Assembly: GCA_013399895.1 (NCBI GenBank)
Contig: VXBA01001838.1
Coordinates: 87,649 to 151,648, forward strand
Source: Serilophus lunatus
Taxonomy: Eukaryota; Chordata; Aves; Passeriformes; Eurylaimidae
Direction: 5' to 3'
DNA: 64,000 bases
Part shown: one piece after another, positions 38,661 through 50,009 of the stretch
Layout: each line of letters begins with the position of its first letter
Position numbering within the stretch: the stretch's first letter is position 1
Translations under genes and position numbers: made by a program
Notes under the pieces: model-generated
The model's database searches: none
The model's input: the letters and a program-made list of their open reading frames with translations, nothing else
Told to the model about the DNA's origin: nothing

Positions 38661-41600
38661 CTGGTAAATTTGACTGTGACAATTTTCCACCGAATTCTGG
38701 GAAAACAGATTGGATTTCTGTGTCCCAGGGGATAGTTGGGATGAAGTGTTAGAGGAACATCAAGGGCCAGGAGATGCTATTCCCTGTCATCCTCTCTAAC
38801 TGCAGAACTGGCTAAGCATCAGCTGAAGGGAAGGTGACTGCTAGTGCTGCCACCCAAACTCTGTGACAGGACTGCCAGCCTGGGTTGAAAGCACCACCAA
38901 ATTCAGATAACAGCTTGTTGGGATAGATGGGTGGGAATATTGAGTGTAGGAGTTGGGTTTAACTGCATCAAAGGCAGTGACACTAGACACTATTAGTCTA
39001 GTTTTACTCCCAGAACATGGTCACTCCATGATCATTCACACCCAAATCCCTTCTCCAGTGAACTACATGTTTTCCTGTTGAGGGAAATCTTAGCACAGTT
39101 GATAGGCCAGTTTGCTGAAGGAGACTTGACAAATAATCCACCTAATTGAGGCTGATTATGCCTTCCTGTAAAACTCTTCCACAGGTCCTTGCATGAGCTG
39201 GCATCCACATGCCAACACATCCCCTTCCATGTCACACATCAAACTCTGTCAGCATCATGCTAGAGAACCCCTCTAAAGTGGAGGGACTGTGGCCTACTTT
39301 ACCATGCAAAGTCACTTTACGCTGAAAATCCACGATAACTGGTGTCTCAAAGTCACTGGGTACCTGGCAGACACTCAGATCAGGCTACTGCAAGCAGAGG
39401 TATCCTAAGGCAGGGAAGTCACGATCCAGCCCCACACTTTGCAAAGGTCCCAAGTTCTCTCACTAGTGCAATCTCCAGAAGTTGTATAACATAAAATGTA
39501 TTCTCCATGTCTGTGCATTTTATGTCATGCTATTTTTCTAATTAACATTAAATATAACTATGAGAAGGAGAAAGACAACAAAAACATCACCAAAGAAAAC
39601 TGCGGAGAAGCTGCCTGAGCTACTTGACACTTCTGCAGGCAGCCAGGACTAGTTCTGCACCACACATGAACCACCTCAGTTTATGGGGTTCAAGAGTGCC
39701 CAGACAATTTTGCTGGAATGGTATCCACAGAACTTGTCAATACTACAGCAGAAGAAGAGCCTCATGGACACAACTGGAACTGTGGTGAGAAGGCTCTTGC
39801 AGGGACCTGACTGTGTCATTCCCAGACCAAAAAATGCAGAGGGATCCACAGTGTGTGACAAACGTTTGTGGCAACCTCAGGGTTCTGAGGGTGCAAGACA
39901 TGGGTCCTCCCAAAATAGAGTGAATTTTGCTGTAATCACTACAAAACCTTTTTCCTTCCCTGGCTTGGAATTCCAAGCAGTTGTTCCTATTGCCTGCCCA
40001 TAAACTGGAGACTAGACCCAATGTAACTCAGTTTGTGTATATACTGCTACGTGTTTTTCGTTCAGTGAGGAATGCAGTGAGGTATCATTGAGCAAAGATC
40101 CTACTGAACAACAAACAAAGCCTTGGTAGCTCTGCATTTTATACAAAAGTGACAAAACTTTGTGGGCATCTTTTTCACAACCAAGAACCCCTCCCTCAGA
40201 AACCTTCCCAAAGGCCTGAGGAGCAAATAAATAATAATCATGTCATTCAGAGGGAATATTTACGTATATGTATCACATGCAATTGCTTTCATTAGTAGAT
40301 GCCATTTCCATGTGTTTATATAATTATATTTTATACCTTTTATTATGTGATTTTTAACATGTATTAATAATTAAATAACTAAAAAATGTGAAAGGTGTCA
40401 GAAATAGTCCAAAGAAGTCACTGTGTGCTCCTTTCACAGAACAGCATGAACACTGAATTGGAGGGGAAAAGGAGCACTGGGATAAGATCTAAGAAGAAAG
40501 TCACATAATGAGTTCAATCAATGAGGCATTGATGACTTTCTCAGCTGTCTGTCCTCACGTGTCCTCTTAAAATGGAGGGGAATCAGGAAAAAAACACAAA
40601 TATTTATAGCTTCTGGGTAATAATATTCCTGGTATAAAGTCTGGTCTGGGAAACTGAATATAGGTGTTTATGAAGAAGGAAGATAAAATGGATATTGGGT
40701 CTGACATCTGCTGGCGGGCAGAAAGGGAAGGAAAGGAACAGAGAAAACAGGTGGAAGCAGACATCATGGTTGCCAACAGTTTCATGTTTTGACAGTCTCC
40801 AATGTTATAACATTCAGTTTTGTTCTTACTGGCAATAACTCAGCCATCTTCACTCNAGTATTTTGTGGAAAAAGCTTTGTATGACAGTCATCCTGACCAA
40901 CCTTATCGGGGAGGCGATATCCAAATGATGCAGATCCTCAAAGACACAGAGAAAAGCTTTGACTTCTTAGGTGACAGATACATCATGGGTCAAATGTGGA
41001 CTGAAGAAATGAGTCAGAGAGGTGAAGCAACTGTGAGAGAGGAGTTTCGGAAAATAGAAAATACATAACTATCAGAGTAACAGGCATGTAATAAATGAAA
41101 AGAAAACATCATAGTATGGAATATAATATCATTTCGTTGGAAAGGATTATTTTAGTCTCAGAAAATACAAATGGGATTATGAGGAATACAGCAGTGTTTG
41201 TTGAAACTCTGAGCCATTAAAAGGTGAATGAGGTGGACAGACAAAGCTACATTTCTAGAGAGCCTCAACACATGGCAGAGACACAGAGATGCATGTATAG
41301 CCTAGTAAAACTGACTGATGGACTATAATAGAGACTGCTAGGGAGTGAGGGGTACTTAGCAGAAAAAGGTGTCAGCATACTGTCATGCAGCAGACGTCAG
41401 AAGAACTGTGGTTGATCCCCAGAATACATTTTAAGATAACAGAAAAAGCAGTGATTATGCAGGCATATTAAAGAACAGGGATAGCAGAAAGTTCTGAACT
41501 GTTTTGTTCTTTTTCTAACTGAGAACAGAGCAAAGAAGTATTTGAGAATAAGACTTTTTTTGTAACCCTAATAAATGAGAATGAGTATCATATTTGTCCT

Positions 41601-44600
41601 AAGCTTTGACTTCACATCATAGAATCCTAGGAACAGCACGTCAGAAAAAACCCCTACACCTTAAAATCTGGAATATTTGTTATTGCTGCTGATTTTCCAA
41701 AAACTCTTCTATATTTTCAATAGAATAGAGGGCACAGGAGTCTTGAATGTCCAGTATCACATATTAAGTTTGAGCTAGGCAGTCTTGTGCTTGCCTACAA
41801 AGAAAAGGAGATTCTGTTCTTCAGTGAGTAAACAGAAATTAATTCATAAGTTCGACCTCCTCTTTAATAGTTCCATTCACCAGTACTGGACACGAAATAA
41901 CCCCATGTGGCTCGGGGGAATGGTTACTGTAGGAGAGCAACAAGCATGAATAGTGAAGGCACAAATTCAACATGCAGGGGTCTGAAGTTGGCTGAAATAC
42001 ATTCCTAGCAAGTATTTCTTGAATACTTATAAATAACAATAAAACACAAAAAACCCTAAACTGGTCCTATTGGTTTGTTAAATGATAATAGCTCATTATT
42101 TGATAAACACATTGTTTGCCATCAACTATTTGTCCATCTCTGCTGTTAATGGAAGAGAGCTCTGGCTGAGTGGACAGATGTTTCTTTCTGCTTACTTTGA
42201 CAACACTTGGGTCCATAGTCCTTGACCAGAGGAACTAATTAAGTAGTAAAATCAGCTTTTTGTAAGACAGGAAGAAAGAAAGAGTAAGACCACTGAAGAA
42301 CTCGAGGCACTGATTAACTCACAAGTGTTTCCTGTATAATGCAAATCATTAATGCTTAATGGTCTATGAGAATAAAAACCCAGAATTGTAAGTATAACAA
42401 TATCACAAATCATACATGAATCCTATAGGATCCTTTATCTTTCTTCATTAATTGTTCAGTCTATAAGAATAATTAACTTATTAACTTATTTACTAATCTT
42501 TACATTTTGATTGTATACATTGTAACTGAACTTAGCTGGCAGGTTCTTTGTAGCATAGGTAACAGTTAAAAAAAATAAGAAAATAGCTCAAGTATTGAAA
42601 TGAGTAAAATTTGCCAGAATTAGCACAAACACAGACTATGATCAGTCTAATATTAAATGAACACTCCCTGTATTTTTCCTCTGCCTGTTAAACTCCTAAT
42701 TGATGCACTACTGATGAATAAAAGGGCTGGCATTTCAGCCATGAACTCACTTCACTGCTGCAGTTTACTGAGAGCCCCAAGCTCATTACAGATCCCTTTG
42801 CTGAACTGGCTTTACAGGCAATTTTGTGAAGGGGCAGCATCAGAGCTAGCCCACTGATTGGGACTCCATTGGCTCAGCAGGGCTCCAAGAGTTCAGGGGA
42901 GAGAGCACAGCACTGAGCTAAAAACAGGTCTTTGCCTCTGTAGTGCCAGGAAGATTGCCTGGCTGTGTTAATTGGGAGGGACCTGAAGATCTGGGTGGTA
43001 TTTAAGCTAATCTCGAAGTGGGACCTCTGCAGCATGTATGTGGCTCTGAATATAATCTCCTTCAGCACCATCATTTTTTTTATAAATGCTTTTGCAAGCA
43101 TTTATAATCAGAACCATCCTTGATTGACTCGTGGCTGTCGCTGCACCCCAGACTCATCTTGCAGGAGTGAGAGGAGAAGAGGGAAGGTGAAATGGCTGTG
43201 CACTGAACTGACTTATGAAACCGTGTTACAATTTTAGTGTAGTGTTGAATTATAAAATGGGAGAAATTGCCCTGACAGGACCAGGGCTTAGTAGGAGCAC
43301 ACAGGTATGTAGTCCTCTTTCAGAAACTGACAGCAGAGTTGCACAACAGAGGGTTTTCTTAAACCCCTTCTGTTAGGATTTCTTTTTCAGTCCTGTCCTC
43401 TTTCTCACTGTAGTCTTATTTTTAATTCTCTGAACAATGTAACCCTGATATCAGTGTTCACTATCTTATCTCTATTTAGAGCCCCAAACCCCCGCATTTG
43501 AAAACTGGAGTGATCAGAGGAGTCTGTCTCTGCTTATCCTGCATGGACTTCATAAGGCAAAACAACATAGAGCTGAGAGGAAAACAGGAAGAGTGTAAGA
43601 AAGTGACAGACTGAAAGCATGAACAAAAAACAAGCGAAGCAGAAGTAAAAAGTCTGACAGAAAAGGCTAGAAGAAAAACTCGATTATGAGCATACTGAGC
43701 AACTGAGCATATTTGCTTAAGTAATACATATAACTGATTGACTGGTTGTTGGCTGTTTGTTTTAAAAGATAAACAGTTTTACAGAGATACTGCTTCTTTT
43801 ACTGGTAAAACATATTTCAGCAAAACAGAAAGGTAGAATATTTTTCCTCCCTATTTGAAAGGGGTTTTTATTTAGAGAAACTTCATAAAATACCAACATG
43901 ATTGGATGACAAATCCCAAATGCTCATTGCATGAAATATCTGTATCATGGACCAACCTAAGAACTGTCAATTATAGGCAAAAACACCTAAAGTAAGTTTT
44001 AAAAGTCTCTTCACATGTTACTACAACACTTTCATGAAGCAGTTGCATTGATGATCTTATGGCATGTATGAATACAACAACATAATTAAAAAAATCAATT
44101 ATTATAATGTTTAATGTCTTAGAATTGCCCCCAAAGAAAGCACTTTACATCACAAACTTTACTCATCGGTGCTCCAGATGTGCCGTTACAGTGATCTTAA
44201 CATCAGACACAAATACTGGGCAGCCTTCCAAGAGCAAGATGAAGAACAGGGCCTTTATCCAAAGCAAGATTTAAAATTTCAGGATTTTAAAGCACACTTG
44301 TAAATAAATAAAAGGAGGGGTTTTCTAGACTGTGAAACGTCACCTCTTTTCACGCTCCTACATCTATATTTAGAAGACTAGAAGAAGACACTGGTGTCTC
44401 TAAGTGCTGAAGGCACAAACACCTTGTATTTTCCCATTTAGTCCCTGTCCCTAACCCTGAATTAACAGCTGATACATCACTTTTTTTTAACAGCTGTTCC
44501 TAGTTATTTCTAATCCCTTTATGACTAATAGAATTCTAATATGAACTTAACACAAGCTGCTTCTCCAGGTTTAAAATAGTCTTAATTCTGCTTAACTGAT

Positions 44601-44630
44601 TGAGAACACCTTACTATGAACTGAAACACA
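38661..44630. other. Long stretch without a recognised gene
   Basis: About 6 kb. 38740-40020 is GC-richer than its surroundings and may be an old unclassified repeat: its frames (39683-40003 plus, 39743-40021 minus) have no domain. One undetermined base (N) is at 40856. 40820-41068 is an 82-codon frame spanning that N without a recognisable product. 42300-42530 is AT-rich with TTAATG, ATGCAAAT and TAATTAA words, which is conserved-element-like. Confidence 0.45.
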
Positions 44631-46325
44631 GAATTAACACGGTTGGAAAAGACCACAGTGATCACTGAGTCCAACCTATTACCTAACCTATTACCAACCT
44701 ATTACCCAGCATCATCCCACAATCTAGATAATCTAGATCATGGCACTAAATGCATCATCCAATCTTTTCTTAAACACATCCAGGGACAGTGACTCCACCA
44801 CCTCCCTGGGCAGCCAATTCCAGCGGGAAATCACTCTTTCTGTGAAAAAGTTTTTCCTAACATCCAGTCTAAACCTCTCCTGATGTAGCGTAAGACTGTG
44901 TCCTCTTGTTCTGTCACTGGTACCTGGGAGAAGAGAGTGACACTCGCCTGACTACAACCTCCCCTCAGGTAGTTGTAGAAGGCGTTAAGTTTTCCCCTGA
45001 GCCTCCTCTTCTCCAGGCTGAACTACCTCAGCTCCTTCAGTCGCTCCCCATACAGCTTGTGCTCCAGCCTCTTTACCATCCTTGTTGCCCTTCTCTGGGC
45101 ACATTCCAGCAACTCAACATCTTTCTTAAACTGAGGGGCCCAGAACTGGACACAGTACTCAAGGTAGTATACTTCATACTAACCAGTACTGAGTACAGGG
45201 GAAGAATAACTTTCTTGGTCCTACTGGCCACACTAATCTTGATACATGCCAGGATGCCACTGGCCTTCTTGACCACCTAGACACAATGCTGGCTTATATT
45301 AAATTTCCTATTGACCAGCACTCCCAAGTCCCTCCCTACTTGACTACTCTCCAGCCACTCAGTCCCCATCCTATAGCTCTGCATGGGGTTATTGTGACCA
45401 AAGTGAAGAGCACTTAAAAATCTCATCTTATTAGAATCATCCCATCTCTCCAGCCTGTCAAGGTCCTTCTGAAAGGCCCTCCTACTCTCTAACAGATCAA
45501 CACTCTCTCCCAGCTTGGTATCATCTGCAAACTTGCTAATGGTGGACTCAATTCCTTTGTCCATATCATCAGTAAAGATATTAAACAGGACTGGGCCCAA
45601 CAGTGATCCCTGGGGGACATCACTAGTGACCACTCGCCAACTGGATGCAACACCATTCACAACCACTCTCTGGGCTTGGACATTCAGCCAGCTCCTAACC
45701 CAGCACAGCATGATCCTGTCCAAGCCACGGGCTGAGAGCTTCTCCAGGAGTTTACTATGGGAGACAGTGTCAAAGGCTTTACTGAAGTATAGGTATACTA
45801 CATCCACAGCCTTCCTCTCATCTACCAGGTGAGTCACTTGGTCATAAAAGATCAGGTTGTTCAGGCAGGACCTACCCCTCCTAAATCCATGCTGACTGGA
45901 TCTGATATCTTAGTCATCCTGCAGGTACTGCATAAGTGCACCCAGGATTATCTGCTCCATAATTTTACCTGGAACTGTGATCAGGCTGACAGGTCTGTAA
46001 TTAGCTGGATCCTCCTTCTGGCCCTTTTTGTTGATGGGTGTCACATTAGCCAACTTCTAGTCATCAGGGACATCACCAGTGAGCCAAGACTGTTGATAAA
46101 TGATGGAAAGTGGCTTATCGAGCTCATCTGCCAACTCTCTCATCATCCTAGGATGGATCCCATCTGGTCCCACAGACTTATGAAGATTCAGGTGGCTCAG
46201 TAGGTCTGTAACTTCCTCCTCCTGGATTACAGGGAGGTTATACTGTACCCTGGCTCTATCTACCAGTTCAGAAGACCAGCTGTTTTGTAGACAATCCGTC
46301 TTACTGTTGAAAACAGTGGCAAACC
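44631..46325 (-). mobile_element. Long CR1 copy, about 1.7 kb, best-preserved in the window
   Basis: Minus-strand CR1 with its 3' end near 44631 (ACACAGAATTAACACGGTTG) and coding sequence up to about 46325 (TTACTGTTGAAAACAGTGGC). It includes a nearly intact stretch of reverse transcriptase (45277-45837) and the C-terminal SGILACIKISVASRTKK segment (45073-45276). Near the 3' end ACCTATTACC is tandemly expanded (44674-44712). Of all copies here it is the youngest-looking, judged by frame retention. Confidence 0.95.
45277..45837 (-). pseudogene. CR1 reverse transcriptase, 186-codon open fragment
   Basis: It contains the canonical RT motifs in order: motif A YLYFSKAFDTVSHSKLLEKL near residues 16-35, motif B DVPQGSLLGPVLFNIF near 74-89 and motif C SKFADDTKL with both catalytic aspartates near 100-108. 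A further CR1-typical segment (LDRLERWDDSNKMRF) follows. The fragment is open but lacks the N-terminal endonuclease and fingers and breaks at both ends, so it is part of a truncated, non-autonomous ORF2. The apparent Met start is internal, not a true start. Confidence 0.93.
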
Positions 46326-47559
46326 TGGAGGATGTAAGAAAGATTTCAGAAGAGAAGAACTAGCATGGTTAAAAGACTGGAAAGCATTATTGGCAGAGCA
46401 TGCAGTAGAAAGAGAAGGTACTTGATCTAGATAAATCATACAAAACCCCAGATTAAAGGGCAACTTGATCATGTAAATATTTCTATGGGTGCAAAAGGAT
46501 CACTACAGAGGACTCTTCTGTCTATCAGACAAAGGAATGCATATTATACTGCACATGGAAGTTCAAGCTGGATGAATTTTGACTTTAAAAAAGGCCAAAA
46601 TGGTCAATGGCAGCTAACCACTGAAATTTTCTACTGAAAGCTGTGATGGCTTTCCATTCTTGAAAATTCTCCAAGAAAAATGTTTCTAAAATATCCTTAA
46701 TTTTAACCACAAGCTTTTGATTTCAAAGTAGAATTAACTCAGGAAAGATCAGAAGTATTCACAGACCTAACACCTGTAATACTTGCTACATCAATAAAAT
46801 GTAATGCAAAACACACCAGCGGGCCAATCATTCCATTTTAGTGCTCAGCTAAATTCTATCCTGAGAGCCACTGGTAACATTTTATCCAAGGTTTTACACA
46901 AAATCATCACTGATGCAGAGCAACAGAAGAGAATTGCAGGTATTTCCTGACTTCAGATCAGGAAAAAAAGAATACAGTTGACTTCAGTGGGAGTTGGTCC
47001 AGGGTCTTACTGAGGATTTCAGAAAACATTTTTTTTCTAGCCTCATGCGTAAGCAGGTAAAGGTTTAGAATATTTATAAAGGCTTATAATCCTTCTAATT
47101 GCCATGGGGTTTATTGTGTCAGACAGATAAATTTTCTGTGATCTGCCAGGTATAAAGTTAGGGATAAACCTAACTTGGGTATTTCAGCAGAAGAGATTCA
47201 GTCCCATCATAAAAGCTAAAATCTATTTTGTCTGTAGCAAACTATTTATGGATTAAGTGTACAAAAATAGTCCTATAATTTACTTTAATATATTTAAAAG
47301 AATGCTGGATATGTAAATCTTGTCATCATTTTTTACCAAATGAGGTACAGAATGTACTTCTGCCTCCATTTCTGCTTCCCTGATCACATAGAGTGATCCA
47401 CCAACTTAAAATTTTGAATTTTATATACTTTTTAAAATATACTTTTAATTGAATTTTGTTCTGAACTCCGAGTTTTTAAGAGAATCATAGACTCAAATTT
47501 CTTTTGCTTGAAGAAACCTAGAAGATAAGGGGACAATGTGTATGTCTCAAACACTGATA
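46326..47559. other. Non-coding stretch, nothing certain
   Basis: AT-rich unique DNA. A short AGAATCATAGACTCAAATTT segment at about 47481 is weakly CR1-3'-end-like, but the remainder does not follow. Minus-strand frames at 46260-46472 and 47432-47828 show no domain. Confidence 0.45.
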
Positions 47560-47867
47560 GCTGTATAGCCATAGAACACTCTGTGAGAAAGAACATGATG
47601 TGACTGGAGAAGAGGACCATATGGAAGCAGGACAGCACTTTTCTTGAAAAAACACCCTTGTTCTGGCTCCTGGAGATAAGCACAAGCAAGTGCAGGAATG
47701 AAGTTTAGAAGAAGGCATGAACTGTTGACCAAAGGTTCATCCAGTAGGGAAGGATCAAGACCACAAAAGACCATCAAAGCCCTAGAAAGGTCTAGGAGAA
47801 TGAACTGCACATGATAACTAATTTGCATGGAAAGGCATAAACTTCGCTCCAGAGTGTGAAAAACTTG

Positions 47868-47879
47868 TCTATCAAAAGG
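47868..47879 (+). promoter_or_regulatory. Decayed TATA-like element of the LTR
   Basis: TCTATCAAAAGG differs by one base from TCTATAAAAGG. It lies about 265 bp upstream of AATAAA in the proposed LTR. Confidence 0.4.
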
Positions 47880-47975
47880 TACTCTAGCGAAGCTCAGGAG
47901 GTGCCCCTAGGACCCTCAACATCCCATCAGCTGGATCAAAGCTGTATCCAAGATTTGTGATATTCCTTTGTTCCA

Positions 47976-48050
47976 TTTTCTTTTCTTCCTTTCTTTCTCT
48001 CTTTCTCTCTCTCTCCCTCTCTTTATTCTCTCTCTTTCTCTTCTCTTTTG
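47976..48050 (+). repeat. Polypyrimidine tract within the LTR
   Basis: About 75 bp composed almost only of C and T (repeated CTTT and CTCT units), lying between the TATA-like element and AATAAA. Similar C/T tracts occur in several avian LTR families. Confidence 0.8.
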
Positions 48051-48134
48051 CCCTATTCTGTATTCAAAATCCACTACTATATGTTTATGCTATAAGGACT
48101 AACAGCAATTTCCTTGCCTTGTACATAACTTACT

Positions 48135-48140
48135 AATAAA
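48135..48140 (+). promoter_or_regulatory. Polyadenylation signal of the LTR
   Basis: Canonical AATAAA, followed about 105 bp later by the proposed LTR end at 48245. Confidence 0.45.
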
Positions 48141-48245
48141 ACTTGCTAAGTTTTTGTGGACCCTCTGGCTTTCATAATTTCTTTTGGATCACAGGAATCT
48201 ATGAGTCTGGGGTCTTCCCTTCCCTTTTTGGGATGGGATGCCACA

Positions 48246-49975
48246 GGGCTCTGTAAATATATATTTACAATATGTGAAATAAAGGAAAGGGAGGAAAAAT
48301 GGATTTAAATGCAAGATCTCACAAGTTCTTAGATTCCACTCAAACTGTAAACTCTTATTTTACTGACAAACTCTCAGTTTTTTAGATTTCAAAGTGTCAA
48401 TTTCTGAATTCATGCAGAGAATGACCTGATAAATTCTCTTTAAAGTCATGCTAAAGTGTGATTTGGACAATAAATTCCAAAGATGCCTAGCATATAGTAG
48501 TAGAAAATAGTCTCTTAAATGTATTAGTATGTACAAAGATTGCTTTTTAAGACTGGTTCATTGTCTGCTTATGGGGTCCTGGTGGATTCTAGGTGCAAAT
48601 GGCATCTTTTATTAATGTTTTCTGGTACAATAAAAATATAAATCCCAGTGTCTCTTTTGCCATTGGGTCCTGCATTTTTCACCCACCTGAAACTCTTATG
48701 ATGCATGGAATGCTTAAGAAAGATGGGAAGGAGTCATAAATATTACATGATTGTATAATGGTGAGGATGCTACAATTCATCTGCACTGGTAAAGGCAAGA
48801 CCTGCACATAAAGTTCTCACTCCTGTGAGTTATGGGTCATTTGCTCATTAGCAAAGTGACTAATCCAGTAGTGAAGAGGATGTCTAGTGAAAATAAATTG
48901 CATTATACTACTGACTGCTGTGATGGATTCTTTGTATGCTCTTTGTGTTATCGTTCAGAGGACCCCCTTTACCCAACCCTTGGTGTTGCAGCCATGTTAT
49001 AAGGAATTTTATCAGAGCAAACAGGAGTCTTCATAAGGCAAGAAACAATAGAACAAGCAGGAAATAAATAATAACTAGATAACCAGGAAACAGCACTAAC
49101 ACAATAGATGTTCAGTCATTAGTTTAAACTGTCGCATTTGTCCTGAAATGATCAGAACAACCACAGTGGAGCTGCAACAGTGAAGTTTATGATAAATCCA
49201 TGCTCATGTATTTTGAAGGCCACTTAGGAGAGTTAGAGGAATAAATAGGAACATCAAACTTGCTGAGGAAAGTAGGTGAGCTGTAAAATGTTTCCAAGCA
49301 TTTAAATTCCTTAAAACTTTTGATGTACTTACCTCTGAAAAGAAGCATTTCTTCACTTACCAATCATTTCTAATGACCTAATTCTAATATGGTAAACTAA
49401 ATAGGATATTTAATAATAATGGGTTTTCTTTCCCCATATATTGTTTTTCCAGACACAGTTTAATAAGACAAGTCTGTTCTGCCATTTCAGTCCACATATG
49501 TACCACAGGATAGTATCCACACATGAAAATACCATTCTGCCACTGTCTGATCACTGATAAAATTTTATTGTTTATAGATCACTTAACCAAACTAATTGAT
49601 TCTGGATACTCAAATTAATAGCATCCTTTATTCTGGATATTAAATTAATAATATTTATGCAAACTCTGTAAACTCTGAAAACTAGTATAATTTATGACAA
49701 TTTTTTTATAGTTCAACTTGTTTAATTTATACATAGATTCAAATTTGCTTTGTTTCCTATTGATGCTTAACAACACATGATTCTGTGTTATATTTGTAAC
49801 ATTTCAGCAGCTTTTTCTGCTTTGATTTCTCTTTTGTACCTCCTTTAATAGAAGAAGTTCTACCATTTTGTAAGTAAAACAAACCTCTAACAGTGAGCAG
49901 CAAAGTTCTACTTGCTTTCCTTTGCAGCTCTTAGAGTTAAAACTATGTTTGATTGGAGCTAATCTGAGTCATCAC

Positions 49976-49976
<1 letters not shown>
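48246..49976. other. Non-coding stretch, nothing recognised
   Basis: AT-rich unique DNA with no open frame above the noise level and no recognised repeat. Confidence 0.55.

Positions 49977-50007
<31 letters not shown>
49977..50007 (+). repeat. Uninterrupted 31-nt A tract
   Basis: A pure A run in otherwise mixed sequence. The 150 bp before it do not resemble any retroposon 3' end I know, and no flanking target duplication was seen, so it is recorded as a homopolymer. Confidence 0.95.

Positions 50008-50009
<2 letters not shown>

Larger units (their letters stand above)
47560..48245 (+). mobile_element. Probable solo LTR, second family
   Basis: The layout is that of an avian endogenous-retrovirus LTR: a decayed TATA element (TCTATCAAAAGG, 47868-47879), a long C/T-only tract (47976-48050), AATAAA (48135-48140), then a T-rich U5-like stretch ending ...GGGATGGGATGCCACA at 48245. 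The sequence differs from the LTR-like block at 13017-13422. No internal retroviral coding sequence adjoins it. The 5' edge is unresolved (anywhere from about 47500 to 47800), and I could not find a matching target duplication. The family name is not claimed. Confidence 0.6.

Noticed and set aside
41600..41660. CATAGAATCCTAGGAACAGC as a CR1 end
   Set aside because: The first ten bases look CR1-like but no further CR1 sequence follows, so chance similarity is likely.
45515..46203. Plus-strand frames of 105 and 124 codons
   Set aside because: They are antisense shadows of the CR1 coding region on the minus strand.
47481..47530. CR1-like 3' end
   Set aside because: Only the first dozen bases resemble the CR1 terminus and the following sequence does not continue the match, so it was not called.
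49977..50007. Poly(A) tail of a processed pseudogene
   Set aside because: No upstream coding or UTR similarity was recognised and no target duplication was seen, so it is listed as a homopolymer only.
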